DNA from: JALCOL01 sp022649665
GTDB lineage: Bacteria > Bacillota > Bacilli > Lactobacillales > Enterococcaceae
DNA: 64,000 nt
Strand: one strand, 5' to 3'
Assembly (NCBI GenBank): GCA_030372335.1
Contig: JAUDCW010000002.1
Both the position numbers and the translations under genes were made by a program. Position 1 is the first letter of the stretch. Each line of letters opens with the position of its first letter. Below, one piece after another: positions 8,241-17,180 of this stretch. Below the pieces are notes generated by a model. That model made no database searches and had not been told where the DNA came from. It saw nothing but the letters and a program-made list of their open reading frames with translations.

Positions 8241-9245
8241 ATGAAAATCGGACGAGCACGAGCGTATACAAATATCGCTTTGATCAAATATTGGGGCAAA
8301 AGAGACGAGAAGTTGATTTTGCCGATGAACAGCAGTTTATCGCTGACACTGGATGCTTTTTATACGGATACGCAAGTAGTTTTCCGCAAGACGCTTCAAG
8401 AAGACCATTTCTTTTTAGATGGCCAGCTCCAGAGCGGTCCGGCGGCGGGAAAAGTGCACGCGTTTTTAGATATCGTGCGTGAAAAAGCACAAACAACGCT
8501 CTTTGCCGAAGTGTTCAGCCGCAATTATGTACCGACTGCCGCAGGACTTGCTTCTTCTGCAAGCGGCTTGGCCGCTTTGGCCGGTGCCAGCAGCGCCGCA
8601 CTCGGTCTTGATCTTTCGCCGGCGGAGTTATCACGCTTGGCGCGGCGGGGTTCAGGCTCGGCCTGCCGCAGCATTTACGGCGGATTGGCTGAATGGAAAA
8701 AAGGCAGCAGCGATCGTGATTCATATGCGATCCCCTTAAAAGGCGCGCGCGATCCGTTTGTTCACGAGCTGTCGATGATCTTTCTAGTATTGGATGCAGG
8801 ACAAAAAAAAATCAGCAGCCGCGACGGAATGCGGCGCACTGTAGAAACGTCGGTCTTTTATGACGGCTGGATCTGTGCGGCTGAAGCGGATCTGCTGGCA
8901 GCTGAACGCGCGATCAATGAAGAAAACTTGCCGGTGCTAGGAGAGGCGACCGAACGCAGTGCGCTGCGAATGCATGCCACGACGCTGGGTGCTTGTCCGC
9001 CGTTTTCATATTGGCGGCCGGAAACCCTTGCAGCAATGGAGTTCGTTGCCCGCTTGCGCGAAGAAGGATTTTCATGCTGGTTTACGATGGATGCAGGACC
9101 GAACGTCAAGATACTGACGACACGGAAAGAAGCAGCCCGCGTGAAGCGCCGGCTTGCCGAAGTTTTCTCGGCAGAGAAGATCATCACGGCCTTTGCCGGA
9201 CCGGGAATTCAAATCGAAATAGAAAGCGGGGAGAGAAATGATTGA
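8241..9245 (+). CDS. mvaD: Diphosphomevalonate decarboxylase
   Basis: Converts mevalonate 5-diphosphate to isopentenyl diphosphate with ATP and release of CO2. The 334 residues carry YTNIALIKYWGKRD, PMNSSLSLTLD, the phosphate loop AAGLASSASGLAALA, and FTMDAGPNVKILT with the catalytic Asp. Length is typical. The ATG follows the mvaK1 stop by one base and the last 8 bases overlap mvaK2, so the genes are translationally coupled. Confidence 0.96.
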   Translation: MKIGRARAYTNIALIKYWGKRDEKLILPMNSSLSLTLDAFYTDTQVVFRKTLQEDHFFLDGQLQSGPAAGKVHAFLDIVREKAQTTLFAEVFSRNYVPTAAGLASSASGLAALAGASSAALGLDLSPAELSRLARRGSGSACRSIYGGLAEWKKGSSDRDSYAIPLKGARDPFVHELSMIFLVLDAGQKKISSRDGMRRTVETSVFYDGWICAAEADLLAAERAINEENLPVLGEATERSALRMHATTLGACPPFSYWRPETLAAMEFVARLREEGFSCWFTMDAGPNVKILTTRKEAARVKRRLAEVFSAEKIITAFAGPGIQIEIESGERND

Positions 9246-10350
9246 AGCCTCAGTTCCGGGAAAACTTTATATCGCCGGCGAGTATGCAGTCGTTGAACCA
9301 GGCTACCCCGCGATCCTCGTGGCAGTTGATCAGTTTATCACAGTCCGCGTCAACCGGGCTCAGCAGGTCGGAACGATCCAATCCGCGCAGTACCGCGATC
9401 TGCCGGTGCGCTGGACGCGTAAAAACGATCGGATGATCATCGATGTGCGCGATAATCCTTTCCATTATATTTTGGCAGCGATCCGCATGACGGAAAAATT
9501 TGCCAAAGAAAAAGGACGCGAACTGGACTTCTTTGATTTGAAGGTCGAAAGCGAACTCGACAGCTCGAACGGCCGCAAATATGGTTTGGGCTCGAGCGGT
9601 GCCGTTACCGTTGCGACGGTGCAGGCGCTGGGAAAATTTTACAAGTTGGATCTTCAGCCGCTTGAAGTGTTCAAATTAGCGGCATTGGCTCATCACGAAG
9701 TCGCGAGCAACGGTTCTTGCGGTGATCTGGCTGCGAGTTGTTTCGGCGGCTGGTTGGCATTTTCGACGTTTGATGACGACTGGCTCCATCAAAAGATGGA
9801 CAAGTGCACCGTGGCGGAATTGTTGAAACTCGACTGGCCGAAACTTTCGATCGAGCCGCTGGCTGTTCCGAAAGATCTGCGGCTGCTGATCGGCTGGACC
9901 GGCCAACCGGCTTCGACGACCAATTTAGTCGATCAAGTGAACGAAGCGATCCAGACGCATCAAGAAGAATATCAGGATTTTTTGCAAGCGAGCCGCGCTT
10001 GCGTGGATGAGATGATCCGCGGCTTCAAGGCCGATGACATCAAACGCATCCAAACGATGATCCGGCGCAATCGCGCGCTTTTGAAGCAGCTGGCAGATTT
10101 TACCGGGGTCAAGATCGAGATCAGCGATCTGACGAAGATGTGCGAGCTGGCAGAAGAATTTCACGGGGCTGCGAAGTCTTCAGGTGCCGGCGGCGGCGAT
10201 TGCGGGATCGCGATCTTGGATAAAAAGGCTGGGATCTTGCCGCTGGTCAGCGCATGGGAAAAAGCCGAGATCACGCCGCTGCCGCTCCACGTATATTTTT
10301 ATCCGCAGACAAAGGAGGAAAATCGTGAACCGCAAAGACGAACATCTTGA
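9238..10350 (+). CDS. mvaK2: Phosphomevalonate kinase
   Basis: GHMP kinase that makes mevalonate 5-diphosphate from the 5-phosphate. The 370-residue protein shows VPGKLYIAGEYAVVEPGYPA, the ATP loop GLGSSGAVTVATVQA, SNGSCGDLAASCFGGW and KSSGAGGGDCGIAIL. This is the Gram-positive type rather than the animal type. GGGGAGAGAA precedes the ATG inside the end of mvaD. The 3' end overlaps fni by 26 bases. Confidence 0.95.
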   Translation: MIEASVPGKLYIAGEYAVVEPGYPAILVAVDQFITVRVNRAQQVGTIQSAQYRDLPVRWTRKNDRMIIDVRDNPFHYILAAIRMTEKFAKEKGRELDFFDLKVESELDSSNGRKYGLGSSGAVTVATVQALGKFYKLDLQPLEVFKLAALAHHEVASNGSCGDLAASCFGGWLAFSTFDDDWLHQKMDKCTVAELLKLDWPKLSIEPLAVPKDLRLLIGWTGQPASTTNLVDQVNEAIQTHQEEYQDFLQASRACVDEMIRGFKADDIKRIQTMIRRNRALLKQLADFTGVKIEISDLTKMCELAEEFHGAAKSSGAGGGDCGIAILDKKAGILPLVSAWEKAEITPLPLHVYFYPQTKEENREPQRRTS

Positions 10351-11374
10351 TTTAGCTTATTCACTGTTTCCGGAAACGAGCAAGAATTTTGCGGATGTGC
10401 GGATCATTCATCATTCGCTGGCGGCGGTCGATCCGGCCGCGGTCGATTTATCTTCGACATTAGCAGGGCTGCCGCTGAAATTTCCCTACTATATAAATGC
10501 AATGACCGGCGGCAGTTCGCGGACCAAAGCGGTCAATGCAGCGCTCGCGCAGATCGCTAAAGAAAACGATTTGCTGATGGCAAGCGGCTCCTGCAGTGCG
10601 GCACTGAAAGACCCGACACTTTGGCCGACATTTTCAGTCATCAGAAAAGTCAATCCGTCCGGGATCCTTTTGGCAAATGTCGGTGCGGAAGTCACGCCTG
10701 CCCAAGCACAAGAGGCGGTCGCGCGGCTGGAGGCGGACGGGCTCCAGATCCACCTCAATTCTGCTCAAGAGCTGATCATGCCGGAGGGCGACCGGCATTT
10801 TTATGACTGGCAGGAGAACATCAGCGAAGTCGCTGCCCGCTTGCCGGTGCCGGTCGTTGTCAAAGAAGTCGGGTTCGGCATGAGCCGCGAGACGATGCGT
10901 GCGCTCAGTGCGGCCGGTGTTCGGGCGGTCGATGTCAGCGGGCGCGGCGGAACGAATTTCGCTAAAATCGAAAATGCGCGGCGCAGCGCTCGGGAGTTTG
11001 CCGATTTGGCTAACTGGGGTCAAACGACTGTGGAATCATTGCTGGAAGCTTCCGTGCTTGATTGGCACGGGAAAACGCTTTTAGCATCAGGCGGGGTCAC
11101 GAGCGCTCTGGACGTTTTCAAATGTTTAGCACTCGGCGCTGACGCGGTCGGAGTCGCCGGCTGGCTGCTGCATCAGCTGCTGGAAAACGGTCCGGAAAGA
11201 GCCTCGGCGGCATTTTTCCAGTGGCAGAACGAATTGCGGGCGCTGTTTTCGCTGACCGGCTGCCGCAATATCGCTGATACGCAGCGCGTGCAGCTGATCT
11301 TGGAAGGATCGGCCTTGAACTGGTGTGCCCTGCGCGGCATCTCGGCGGCCGGTTTTGCTGAGCGCAACCGCTGA
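10325..11374 (+). CDS. fni: Type 2 isopentenyl-diphosphate delta-isomerase
   Basis: FMN- and NADPH-dependent isomerase converting IPP to DMAPP, the last step of the cluster. The 349 residues start MNRKDEHLDLA and contain NAMTGGS, VVVKEVGFGMSRET, VDVSGRGGTNFAKIE (flavin/phosphate site) and LLASGGVTSALDVFKCLALGADAVG in a TIM-barrel arrangement. The reading frame is open from 10184, but the GTG at 10325 has AAAGGAGGAAAATC in front of it and matches the family start. No clear intrinsic terminator follows. Confidence 0.94.
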   Translation: MNRKDEHLDLAYSLFPETSKNFADVRIIHHSLAAVDPAAVDLSSTLAGLPLKFPYYINAMTGGSSRTKAVNAALAQIAKENDLLMASGSCSAALKDPTLWPTFSVIRKVNPSGILLANVGAEVTPAQAQEAVARLEADGLQIHLNSAQELIMPEGDRHFYDWQENISEVAARLPVPVVVKEVGFGMSRETMRALSAAGVRAVDVSGRGGTNFAKIENARRSAREFADLANWGQTTVESLLEASVLDWHGKTLLASGGVTSALDVFKCLALGADAVGVAGWLLHQLLENGPERASAAFFQWQNELRALFSLTGCRNIADTQRVQLILEGSALNWCALRGISAAGFAERNR

Positions 11375-11485
11375 ACAAAGAATGATGTTTCTTGCGTGAA
11401 CGGGCCCTGAAAGCTGCTTTTGCTGAACCAAGTCGATGCAAAACGCTTTTATCGCGGCCTTTTTTGCTTTATTTTGAAATAATTC

Positions 11486-11514
11486 TTGCATCAGCTGCCG
11501 ATTTCTTGTACAAT
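11486..11514 (+). promoter_or_regulatory. S10 operon promoter
   Basis: TTGCAT (11486-11491) and TACAAT (11509-11514) with a 17-base spacer, in the 298-base gap between fni and rpsJ. This is the only convincing promoter ahead of the long ribosomal protein cluster. Confidence 0.8.
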
Positions 11515-11519
11515 TACAA

Positions 11520-11660
11520 AGGTGCCGTTTTCTGGGCACTCGGTATTTTTTAAAATGCTGCGGCGTAGAAACGAGAGGTTGCGACACGCCAGGCCGCTTT
11601 GCCACGGAGGCGTGACGGAAAATTTTCGTGGAGCTATGTCTACTTTCTAAAATAGGCGAA
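11520..11660 (+). promoter_or_regulatory. Structured S10 operon leader
   Basis: About 150 transcribed bases precede the rpsJ ribosome binding site. They hold GTGCC/GGCAC (about 11522-11545), a CACGCC/GGCGTG stem (about 11586-11613) enclosing a GC-rich segment, a GAAAATTTTC palindrome, and the string GTGGAGCTATGTCTAC. Similar leaders occur upstream of rpsJ in related Firmicutes as far as I recall. An autoregulatory role through a ribosomal protein such as L4 is inferred by analogy with E. coli. Confidence 0.5.
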
Positions 11661-11672
11661 GGAGGGAATAAG

Positions 11673-11981
11673 ATGGCAAAACAAAAAATTCGTATTCGAT
11701 TAAAGGCGTATGAACATCGTGTTTTAGATCAATCAGCGGAAAAAATCGTTGAAACAGCAAAGAGAACTGGTGCCGGCGTATCCGGGCCGATCCCATTGCC
11801 GACGGAACGGACTTTGTATACTGTGATCCGTGCAACCCACAAATACAAAGATTCTCGCGAACAATTCGAAATGCGCACACACAAGCGCTTGATCGATATC
11901 GTTAATCCAACACCGAAGACTGTCGACGCTTTGATGAAGCTTGACTTGCCAAGCGGTGTAAACATCGAAATCAAACTATAA
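11673..11981 (+). CDS. rpsJ: 30S ribosomal protein S10
   Basis: Head protein of the 30S subunit, also known from NusB-linked antitermination. The 102 residues start MAKQKIRIRLKAYEHRVLD and include GPIPLPTERTLYTVIRATHKYKDSREQFEMRTHKR. The frame is open from 11628 but ATG 11673 with AAGGAGGG and the family N terminus decide the start. First gene of the S10 operon. Confidence 0.98.
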   Translation: MAKQKIRIRLKAYEHRVLDQSAEKIVETAKRTGAGVSGPIPLPTERTLYTVIRATHKYKDSREQFEMRTHKRLIDIVNPTPKTVDALMKLDLPSGVNIEIKL

Positions 11982-12000
11982 TTAAATTGGAGGTGTACTC

Positions 12001-12633
12001 ATGACCAAAGGAATCTTAGGGAAAAAGGTAGGAATGACGCAATTCTTTACAGAATCTGGCGAATTGATCCCAGTGACTGTTATCGAAGCGACTCCGAACG
12101 TTGTTTTGCAAGTCAAAACAAAAGAAACGGACGGCTACGAAGCAATTCAATTGGGTTACCAAGATCTGCGCGAAGTATTGTCGAACAAACCTGCTAAAGG
12201 TCATGCTGCAAAAGCAAAAACGACTCCTAAGCGCTTCATTAAAGAATTCAAGAATGTTGAGCTGGGAGATTACGAAGTAGGAAAAGAAGTCACAGTTGAA
12301 GTCTTCCAAGAAGGCGACATTGTTGATGTTACGGGTACAACGAAAGGTAAAGGATTCCAAGGAGCAATCAAACGCTACGGCCAAAGCCGCGGACCGATGG
12401 CTCACGGTTCCCGTTATCATCGTCGTCCTGGGTCAATGGGTCCAGTCGCACCTAACCGGGTATTCAAAAATAAACATTTGGCAGGCCGGATGGGCGGAGA
12501 ACGTGTTACGATGCAAAACTTGCAGATCGTGAAAGTATTCGCCGACAAAAACGTCATCCTGATCAAAGGAAACGTTCCGGGAGCTAAGAAATCATTGATT
12601 CAAATCAAAAGCGCCGTCAAGGCAGCGAAATAA
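12001..12633 (+). CDS. rplC: 50S ribosomal protein L3
   Basis: Early-assembling 23S rRNA-binding protein near the peptidyl transferase centre. 210 residues starting MTKGILGKKVGMTQFF, with KGKGFQGAIKRYGQSRGPMAHGS and the GSMGP loop that reaches the active site. AATTGGAGGTG ribosome binding site. Lies 19 bases after rpsJ. Confidence 0.98.
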   Translation: MTKGILGKKVGMTQFFTESGELIPVTVIEATPNVVLQVKTKETDGYEAIQLGYQDLREVLSNKPAKGHAAKAKTTPKRFIKEFKNVELGDYEVGKEVTVEVFQEGDIVDVTGTTKGKGFQGAIKRYGQSRGPMAHGSRYHRRPGSMGPVAPNRVFKNKHLAGRMGGERVTMQNLQIVKVFADKNVILIKGNVPGAKKSLIQIKSAVKAAK

Positions 12634-12655
12634 TTCAGGAAGGAGGAACTAAGGA

Positions 12656-13279
12656 ATGGCAAAATTAGCACTTTATAAACAAGATGGTACACAAAACGGC
12701 GAAATCACATTAGCTGATGCCGTTTTTGGAATCGAACCGAATGAAAACGTCGTTTACGATGCGATCATTATGCAACGCGCTTCTTTGCGTCAAGGAACCC
12801 ATGCAGTGAAAAACCGCAGTGCGGTCTCCGGTGGAGGACGCAAACCATGGCGTCAAAAAGGAACTGGGCGTGCTCGTCAAGGATCAATCCGCTCTCCGCA
12901 ATGGCGCGGCGGTGGAATCGTCTTTGGACCGACTCCTCGTTCATACAGCTATAAACTTCCTAAAAAAGTTCGCCGCTTGGCAATCAAATCTGTTTTATCA
13001 GCAAAAGTTGCTGAAGACAAACTTGTCGCGGTCGAAGGCTTATCTTTTGATGCACCAAAAACAAAAGAATTCCAAAATGTTCTGGATAAATTGTCTGTTG
13101 ACACGAAAGTTTTAGTTGTTATCGAAGGCGGCAATGATTTTGCAGCCCTTTCAGCCCGCAACATTCCAAACGTAACGGTCGTTGAATCCGACGATGTTAC
13201 AGTCTTGGATGTCGTGCATGCTGACAAACTTTTGATCACTCAAACTGCGCTCAACCAACTAGAGGAGGTATTGGCATAA
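12656..13279 (+). CDS. rplD: 50S ribosomal protein L4
   Basis: 23S rRNA-binding protein lining the exit tunnel; in E. coli it also represses the S10 operon. 207 residues with the tunnel loop GGGRKPWRQKGTGRARQG and WRGGGIVFGP. The last base of its stop is the first base of the rplW ATG (TAATG), so the two are coupled. Confidence 0.98.
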   Translation: MAKLALYKQDGTQNGEITLADAVFGIEPNENVVYDAIIMQRASLRQGTHAVKNRSAVSGGGRKPWRQKGTGRARQGSIRSPQWRGGGIVFGPTPRSYSYKLPKKVRRLAIKSVLSAKVAEDKLVAVEGLSFDAPKTKEFQNVLDKLSVDTKVLVVIEGGNDFAALSARNIPNVTVVESDDVTVLDVVHADKLLITQTALNQLEEVLA

Positions 13280-13575
13280 TGCAATACGCTGACGTTATCA
13301 AACGCCCAATCATTACCGAAGCCTCTATGCTTGCGATGGATGAGAAAAAATACACTTTCGAAGTGGATACTCGTGCGAACAAGATTTTAGTGAAGCAAGC
13401 CGTGGAAGCAGCATTCGGCGTGAAAGTCAAACAAGTCAACATCATGAACGTAAAACCAAAATTCAAACGCATGGGCAAACATGCCGGGTATACGAGAAAG
13501 CGCCGCAAAGCAATCGTGACGCTTACTGAAGATTCAAAAGAAATCACTATTTTCCAAGAAACCGAAGATAAATAA
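13279..13575 (+). CDS. rplW: 50S ribosomal protein L23
   Basis: Exit-tunnel protein that docks trigger factor and SRP. 98 residues with VIKRPIITEASM, EKKYTFEVDTRANKILVKQAVE and GKHAGYTRKRRKA. Overlaps the rplD stop by one base. Confidence 0.97.
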   Translation: MQYADVIKRPIITEASMLAMDEKKYTFEVDTRANKILVKQAVEAAFGVKVKQVNIMNVKPKFKRMGKHAGYTRKRRKAIVTLTEDSKEITIFQETEDK

Positions 13576-13615
13576 ACGTTTCGTTCGGAAGATAAATCAA
13601 TAGGAGGGAAAACAC

Positions 13616-14449
13616 GTGGCGATTAAAAAGTACAAACCGACTTCCAACGGGCGTCGTAACATGACCAGCCTTGATTTCGCTGAAATCACGACTGATACAC
13701 CAGAAAAAACGTTACTGGCTCCCCTGAAGAAAAGAGCCGGCCGCAACAACAATGGCCGCATCACCGTTCGCCATCAAGGCGGCGGACACAAACGCCAATA
13801 CCGTTTGATCGATTTCAAACGGAATAAAGACAACATCACAGCAGTCGTGAAAACGATCGAATACGATCCAAACCGTTCTGCTAATATCGCACTGCTCCAC
13901 TATACTGATGGAACAAAAGCGTATATCTTGGCTCCCAAAGGCTTGCAAGTCGGAATGATCCTGGTTTCCGGACCAGATGCTGATATCAAAGTCGGCAATG
14001 CATTGCCGCTTGACAAGATCCCAGTCGGGACCGTCGTTCATAACATCGAAATGAAACCAGGCAAAGGCGGACAATTGATCCGTTCTGCTGGTACCAGCGC
14101 ACAAGTTCTTGGTAAAGAAGGCAAATATGTCTTGATCCGCTTGAACTCAGGCGAAGTACGGATGATCTTGGCAACATGCCGGGCAACGATCGGGGCTGTC
14201 GGCAACGAACAGCATGAACTGGTCAATGTCGGTAAAGCCGGCCGGACTCGCTGGATGGGCAAACGTCCGACAGTACGTGGTAGCGCGATGAACCCGAACG
14301 ATCACCCGCATGGTGGTGGTGAAGGGAAAGCTCCGATTGGTCGCGACGCTCCCGTTTCACCTTGGGGTCAAGTTGCAATTGGTCTTAAGACCCGCAATAA
14401 GCGCAACAAGTCTGAAAAACTGATCATTCGTCATCGTAAAACGAAATAA
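13616..14449 (+). CDS. rplB: 50S ribosomal protein L2
   Basis: Conserved 23S rRNA-binding protein needed for peptidyl transfer and subunit joining. 277 residues from a GTG start with TAGGAGGG upstream; MAIKKYKPTSNGRRNMT, GRITVRHQGGGHKRQYR and the C-terminal RGSAMNPNDHPHGGGEG with the functional His. Length is typical. Confidence 0.98.
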   Translation: MAIKKYKPTSNGRRNMTSLDFAEITTDTPEKTLLAPLKKRAGRNNNGRITVRHQGGGHKRQYRLIDFKRNKDNITAVVKTIEYDPNRSANIALLHYTDGTKAYILAPKGLQVGMILVSGPDADIKVGNALPLDKIPVGTVVHNIEMKPGKGGQLIRSAGTSAQVLGKEGKYVLIRLNSGEVRMILATCRATIGAVGNEQHELVNVGKAGRTRWMGKRPTVRGSAMNPNDHPHGGGEGKAPIGRDAPVSPWGQVAIGLKTRNKRNKSEKLIIRHRKTK

Positions 14450-14493
14450 TTCTCCGCTGAAAAGTCAGCGTTAATTTTGAGAGGAGGTTCACC

Positions 14494-14775
14494 ATGGCTC
14501 GTAGTTTGAAAAAAGGACCATTTGCCGATGAGCATTTAATGAAAAAGGTTGATGCCCAAAAGGATCAACAAAAGAAAAAAGTGATCAAAACTTGGTCTCG
14601 CCGCTCGACGATTTTCCCAAGTTTTGTTGGCTATACCATCGCTGTGTATGACGGACGGAAACATGTCCCTGTTTATATCCAAGAAGATATGGTAGGGCAC
14701 AAGTTGGGCGAATTCGCACCGACAAGAACATTCCGTGGCCACTCCGGCTCCGATAAGAAAACCGCAGCACGATAA
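14494..14775 (+). CDS. rpsS: 30S ribosomal protein S19
   Basis: 30S head protein contacting S13 and the subunit bridge. 93 residues starting MARSLKKGPFAD, with WSRRSTIFPSFVGYTIAVYDGRKHVPVYI and LGEFAPTRTFRGH. GAGAGGAGG precedes the ATG. Confidence 0.98.
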   Translation: MARSLKKGPFADEHLMKKVDAQKDQQKKKVIKTWSRRSTIFPSFVGYTIAVYDGRKHVPVYIQEDMVGHKLGEFAPTRTFRGHSGSDKKTAAR

Positions 14776-14794
14776 AAGATAGGAGGAAGTTAAA

Positions 14795-15142
14795 ATGGCA
14801 GAACAAATTACTTCAGCTAAAGCCACTGTAAAAACAGTGCGCACTTCTCCTCGCAAATCCCGCATCGTGATGGATCTGATTCGAGGCAAGAGTGTCAGCG
14901 AAGCTATTTCAATTTTGAAATTCACACCAAACAAGTCAGCTGGGATCATCGAGAAAGTTTTGATGTCTGCAGTTGCCAACGCAGAAAATAATTTCGACTT
15001 GGATGTTGAAAATCTGGTCGTATCTGAAGCCTATGTCAACGAAGGACCAACTTTAAAACGGTTCCGTCCGCGTGCCAAAGGTTCCGCATCGCCGATCAAC
15101 AAACGGACAAGTCACATTACAGTTATCGTTACTGAAAAATAA
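14795..15142 (+). CDS. rplV: 50S ribosomal protein L22
   Basis: Tunnel-constriction protein of the 50S subunit. 115 residues with VRTSPRKSRIVMDLIRGKSVSEA and the hairpin loop GPTLKRFRPRAKGSASPINKR that lines the tunnel where macrolide-resistance changes occur. AGGAGG before the ATG. Confidence 0.98.
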   Translation: MAEQITSAKATVKTVRTSPRKSRIVMDLIRGKSVSEAISILKFTPNKSAGIIEKVLMSAVANAENNFDLDVENLVVSEAYVNEGPTLKRFRPRAKGSASPINKRTSHITVIVTEK

Positions 15143-15156
15143 GGAGGGGTCAATCA

Positions 15157-15813
15157 GTGGGTCAAAAAGTAAATCCAATCGGACTGCGCGTCGGCATCAT
15201 TCGCGACTGGGACGCAAAATGGTATGCTGAAAAAGAATATGCCGATTATTTGCACGAAGATTTACGTATCCGCAAGTTCATTGCTGAACACCTAGCTGAT
15301 GCCGCTGTTTCTACTGTAGAAATCGAACGCGCTGCTAAGCGTGTCAATATTTCAATCCATACAGCGAAACCTGGTATGGTCATCGGTAAAGGCGGTTCAG
15401 AAGTTGAAAACTTGCGCAAAGAATTGAACAGTTTAACAGGGAAACGCGTACACATCAACATCGTTGAAATCAAAAAACCTGATTTGGACGCGAAACTCGT
15501 TGGTGCCGGAATCGCACGTCAATTAGAAAATCGTGTGGCTTTCCGCCGTGCCCAAAAACAAGCGATCCAACGTACGATGCGCTCTGGCGCTCAAGGGATC
15601 AAAACACTGGTTTCCGGCCGATTGAATGGTGCGGATATTGCCAGAAGCGAAGGATATTCAGAAGGAACGGTTCCACTGCATACTTTGCGGGCTGATATCG
15701 ATTATGCCTGGGAAGAAGCATTGACCACTTACGGCAAATTGGGAGTGAAAATCTGGATTTACCGTGGCGAGATCCTTCCTGAAAAAAAGAATACAGCGAA
15801 AGGAGGGAAATAA
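15157..15813 (+). CDS. rpsC: 30S ribosomal protein S3
   Basis: mRNA-entry-site protein with helicase activity in E. coli. 218 residues from a GTG start; MGQKVNPIGLRVG, the KH-domain GKGGSEVENLRKEL, and the C-terminal domain ending GVKIWIYRGEILPEKK. Three bases from rplP. Confidence 0.98.
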   Translation: MGQKVNPIGLRVGIIRDWDAKWYAEKEYADYLHEDLRIRKFIAEHLADAAVSTVEIERAAKRVNISIHTAKPGMVIGKGGSEVENLRKELNSLTGKRVHINIVEIKKPDLDAKLVGAGIARQLENRVAFRRAQKQAIQRTMRSGAQGIKTLVSGRLNGADIARSEGYSEGTVPLHTLRADIDYAWEEALTTYGKLGVKIWIYRGEILPEKKNTAKGGK

Positions 15814-15816
15814 AAC

Positions 15817-16251
15817 ATGTTAGTACCTAAACGTGTGAAACACCGTCGTGAGTTCCGCGGAAAGATGCGCGGAGAAGCAAAAGGCGGCAAAGAAGTTACA
15901 TTTGGAGAATACGGTTTGCAAGCGTTGGATTCCCATTGGATCACCAACCGTCAAATCGAAGCTTCTCGTATTGCGATGACTCGTTATATGAAACGTGGCG
16001 GGAAAGTATGGATCAAAATTTTCCCTCATAAATCATACACAGCTAAAGCGATCGGTGTCCGGATGGGTTCCGGGAAAGGTGCTCCCGAAGGTTGGGTATC
16101 ACCAGTGAAGCGCGGCAAGATCTTGTTTGAGATCGCCGGCGTTCCCGAAGAAGTAGCGCGCGAAGCTTTGCGTCTTGCTTCTAACAAACTTCCAATCAGA
16201 ACTAAGATCGTGAAACGTGAAGAAATGGGTGGTGAATCGAATGAAGGTTAA
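15817..16251 (+). CDS. rplP: 50S ribosomal protein L16
   Basis: Central-protuberance protein near the A-site tRNA elbow. 144 residues with MLVPKRVKHRREFRGKMRG, RGGKVWIKIFPHKSYTAK and GSGKGAPEGWVSPVKRGKI. The 3' end overlaps the start of rpmC by 11 bases. Confidence 0.98.
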   Translation: MLVPKRVKHRREFRGKMRGEAKGGKEVTFGEYGLQALDSHWITNRQIEASRIAMTRYMKRGGKVWIKIFPHKSYTAKAIGVRMGSGKGAPEGWVSPVKRGKILFEIAGVPEEVAREALRLASNKLPIRTKIVKREEMGGESNEG

Positions 16252-16432
16252 AGAAATCAGAGAGTTATCCACTGCCGAACTTTTACAGAAAGAAAAGGAT
16301 TTCAAAGAAGAACTTTTCAATCTTCGTTTCCAATTAGCGACTGGTCAATTGGAAAATACCGCACGGATCAAAGAAGTGCGCCAATCGATTGCCCGCATCA
16401 AAACTGTTTTGCGGGAAAATGACGGAAAATAG
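16241..16432 (+). CDS. rpmC: 50S ribosomal protein L29
   Basis: Small helical protein at the tunnel exit. 63 residues starting MKVKEIRELSTAELLQKE, with FNLRFQLATGQLEN. The ATG lies inside the end of rplP; the in-frame ATG at 16217 is rejected because the family begins MKxxEIR. Confidence 0.96.
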   Translation: MKVKEIRELSTAELLQKEKDFKEELFNLRFQLATGQLENTARIKEVRQSIARIKTVLRENDGK

Positions 16433-16453
16433 CGGAAGGAGGCCATGAAACGT

Positions 16454-16720
16454 ATGACTGAAGAAAGAAATCAACGCAAAGTTTACCAAGGACGCGTCGT
16501 TTCCGATAAAATGGATAAAACGATCGTCGTGGTCGTTGAAACCAGAAAAACACATAAGACATATGGTAAACGGGTCAAATATTCAAAGAAATATGTTGCG
16601 CACGATGAAAATAATGTTGCCAAAATTGGCGATATCGTGACGATTATGGAAACTCGTCCAATGTCTAAAACAAAACGCTTCCGTCTTTTGGAAGTTGTAG
16701 AAGAAGCCGTAATCATTTAA
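16454..16720 (+). CDS. rpsQ: 30S ribosomal protein S17
   Basis: 16S rRNA-binding OB-fold protein. 88 residues starting MTEERNQRKVYQGRVVSDKMDKT, with KYSKKYVAHDENN and METRPMSKTKRFRL. An in-frame ATG at 16445 lies only 2 bases after AAGGAGG, whereas the ATG at 16454 matches the family N terminus, so 16454 is preferred. Confidence 0.96.
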   Translation: MTEERNQRKVYQGRVVSDKMDKTIVVVVETRKTHKTYGKRVKYSKKYVAHDENNVAKIGDIVTIMETRPMSKTKRFRLLEVVEEAVII

Positions 16721-16779
16721 TTGAAAACGTGTTTCCGATAGCGATCGAGTTTTATTAGTCCGAAAGGAGGATACACAAA

Positions 16780-17148
16780 GTGATCCAAACTGAAAGCCGA
16801 TTAAAAGTTGCTGACAACTCCGGCGCTCGCGAAATCTTGACGATCAAAGTTCTTGGAGGCTCCGGCCGCAAAACTGCGAATATCGGAGATGTGATCGTTG
16901 CGACGGTCAAACAAGCAACGCCAGGTGGAGTTGTTAAAAAAGGCGACGTTGTCAAAGCTGTCATCGTTCGTACTAAAACAGGTGCGCGCCGTACTGATGG
17001 CTCATATATCAAATTTGACGAAAATGCTGCAGTCATCATCCGTGACGACAAGAGTCCGCGCGGCACTCGAATTTTTGGACCAGTAGCCCGTGAATTGCGG
17101 GACAATAACTTCATGAAGATCATTTCTCTTGCTCCAGAAGTTCTATAA
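16780..17148 (+). CDS. rplN: 50S ribosomal protein L14
   Basis: Subunit-interface protein, first of the spc-type group. 122 residues from a GTG start with GAAAGGAGG upstream; MIQTESRLKVADNSGAREI, VIVRTKTGARRTDGSYIKFD and FGPVARELRDNNFMKIISLAPEVL. A 59-base gap after rpsQ holds no clear signal. Confidence 0.98.
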   Translation: MIQTESRLKVADNSGAREILTIKVLGGSGRKTANIGDVIVATVKQATPGGVVKKGDVVKAVIVRTKTGARRTDGSYIKFDENAAVIIRDDKSPRGTRIFGPVARELRDNNFMKIISLAPEVL

Positions 17149-17180
17149 TCCAATGAAACGAGAAGGAGGTGTACCAGCGC

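Noticed and set aside
10184..10324. N-terminally extended isomerase
   Set aside because: The extension lies inside mvaK2 in another frame. The GTG at 10325 has a good ribosome binding site and the family N terminus.
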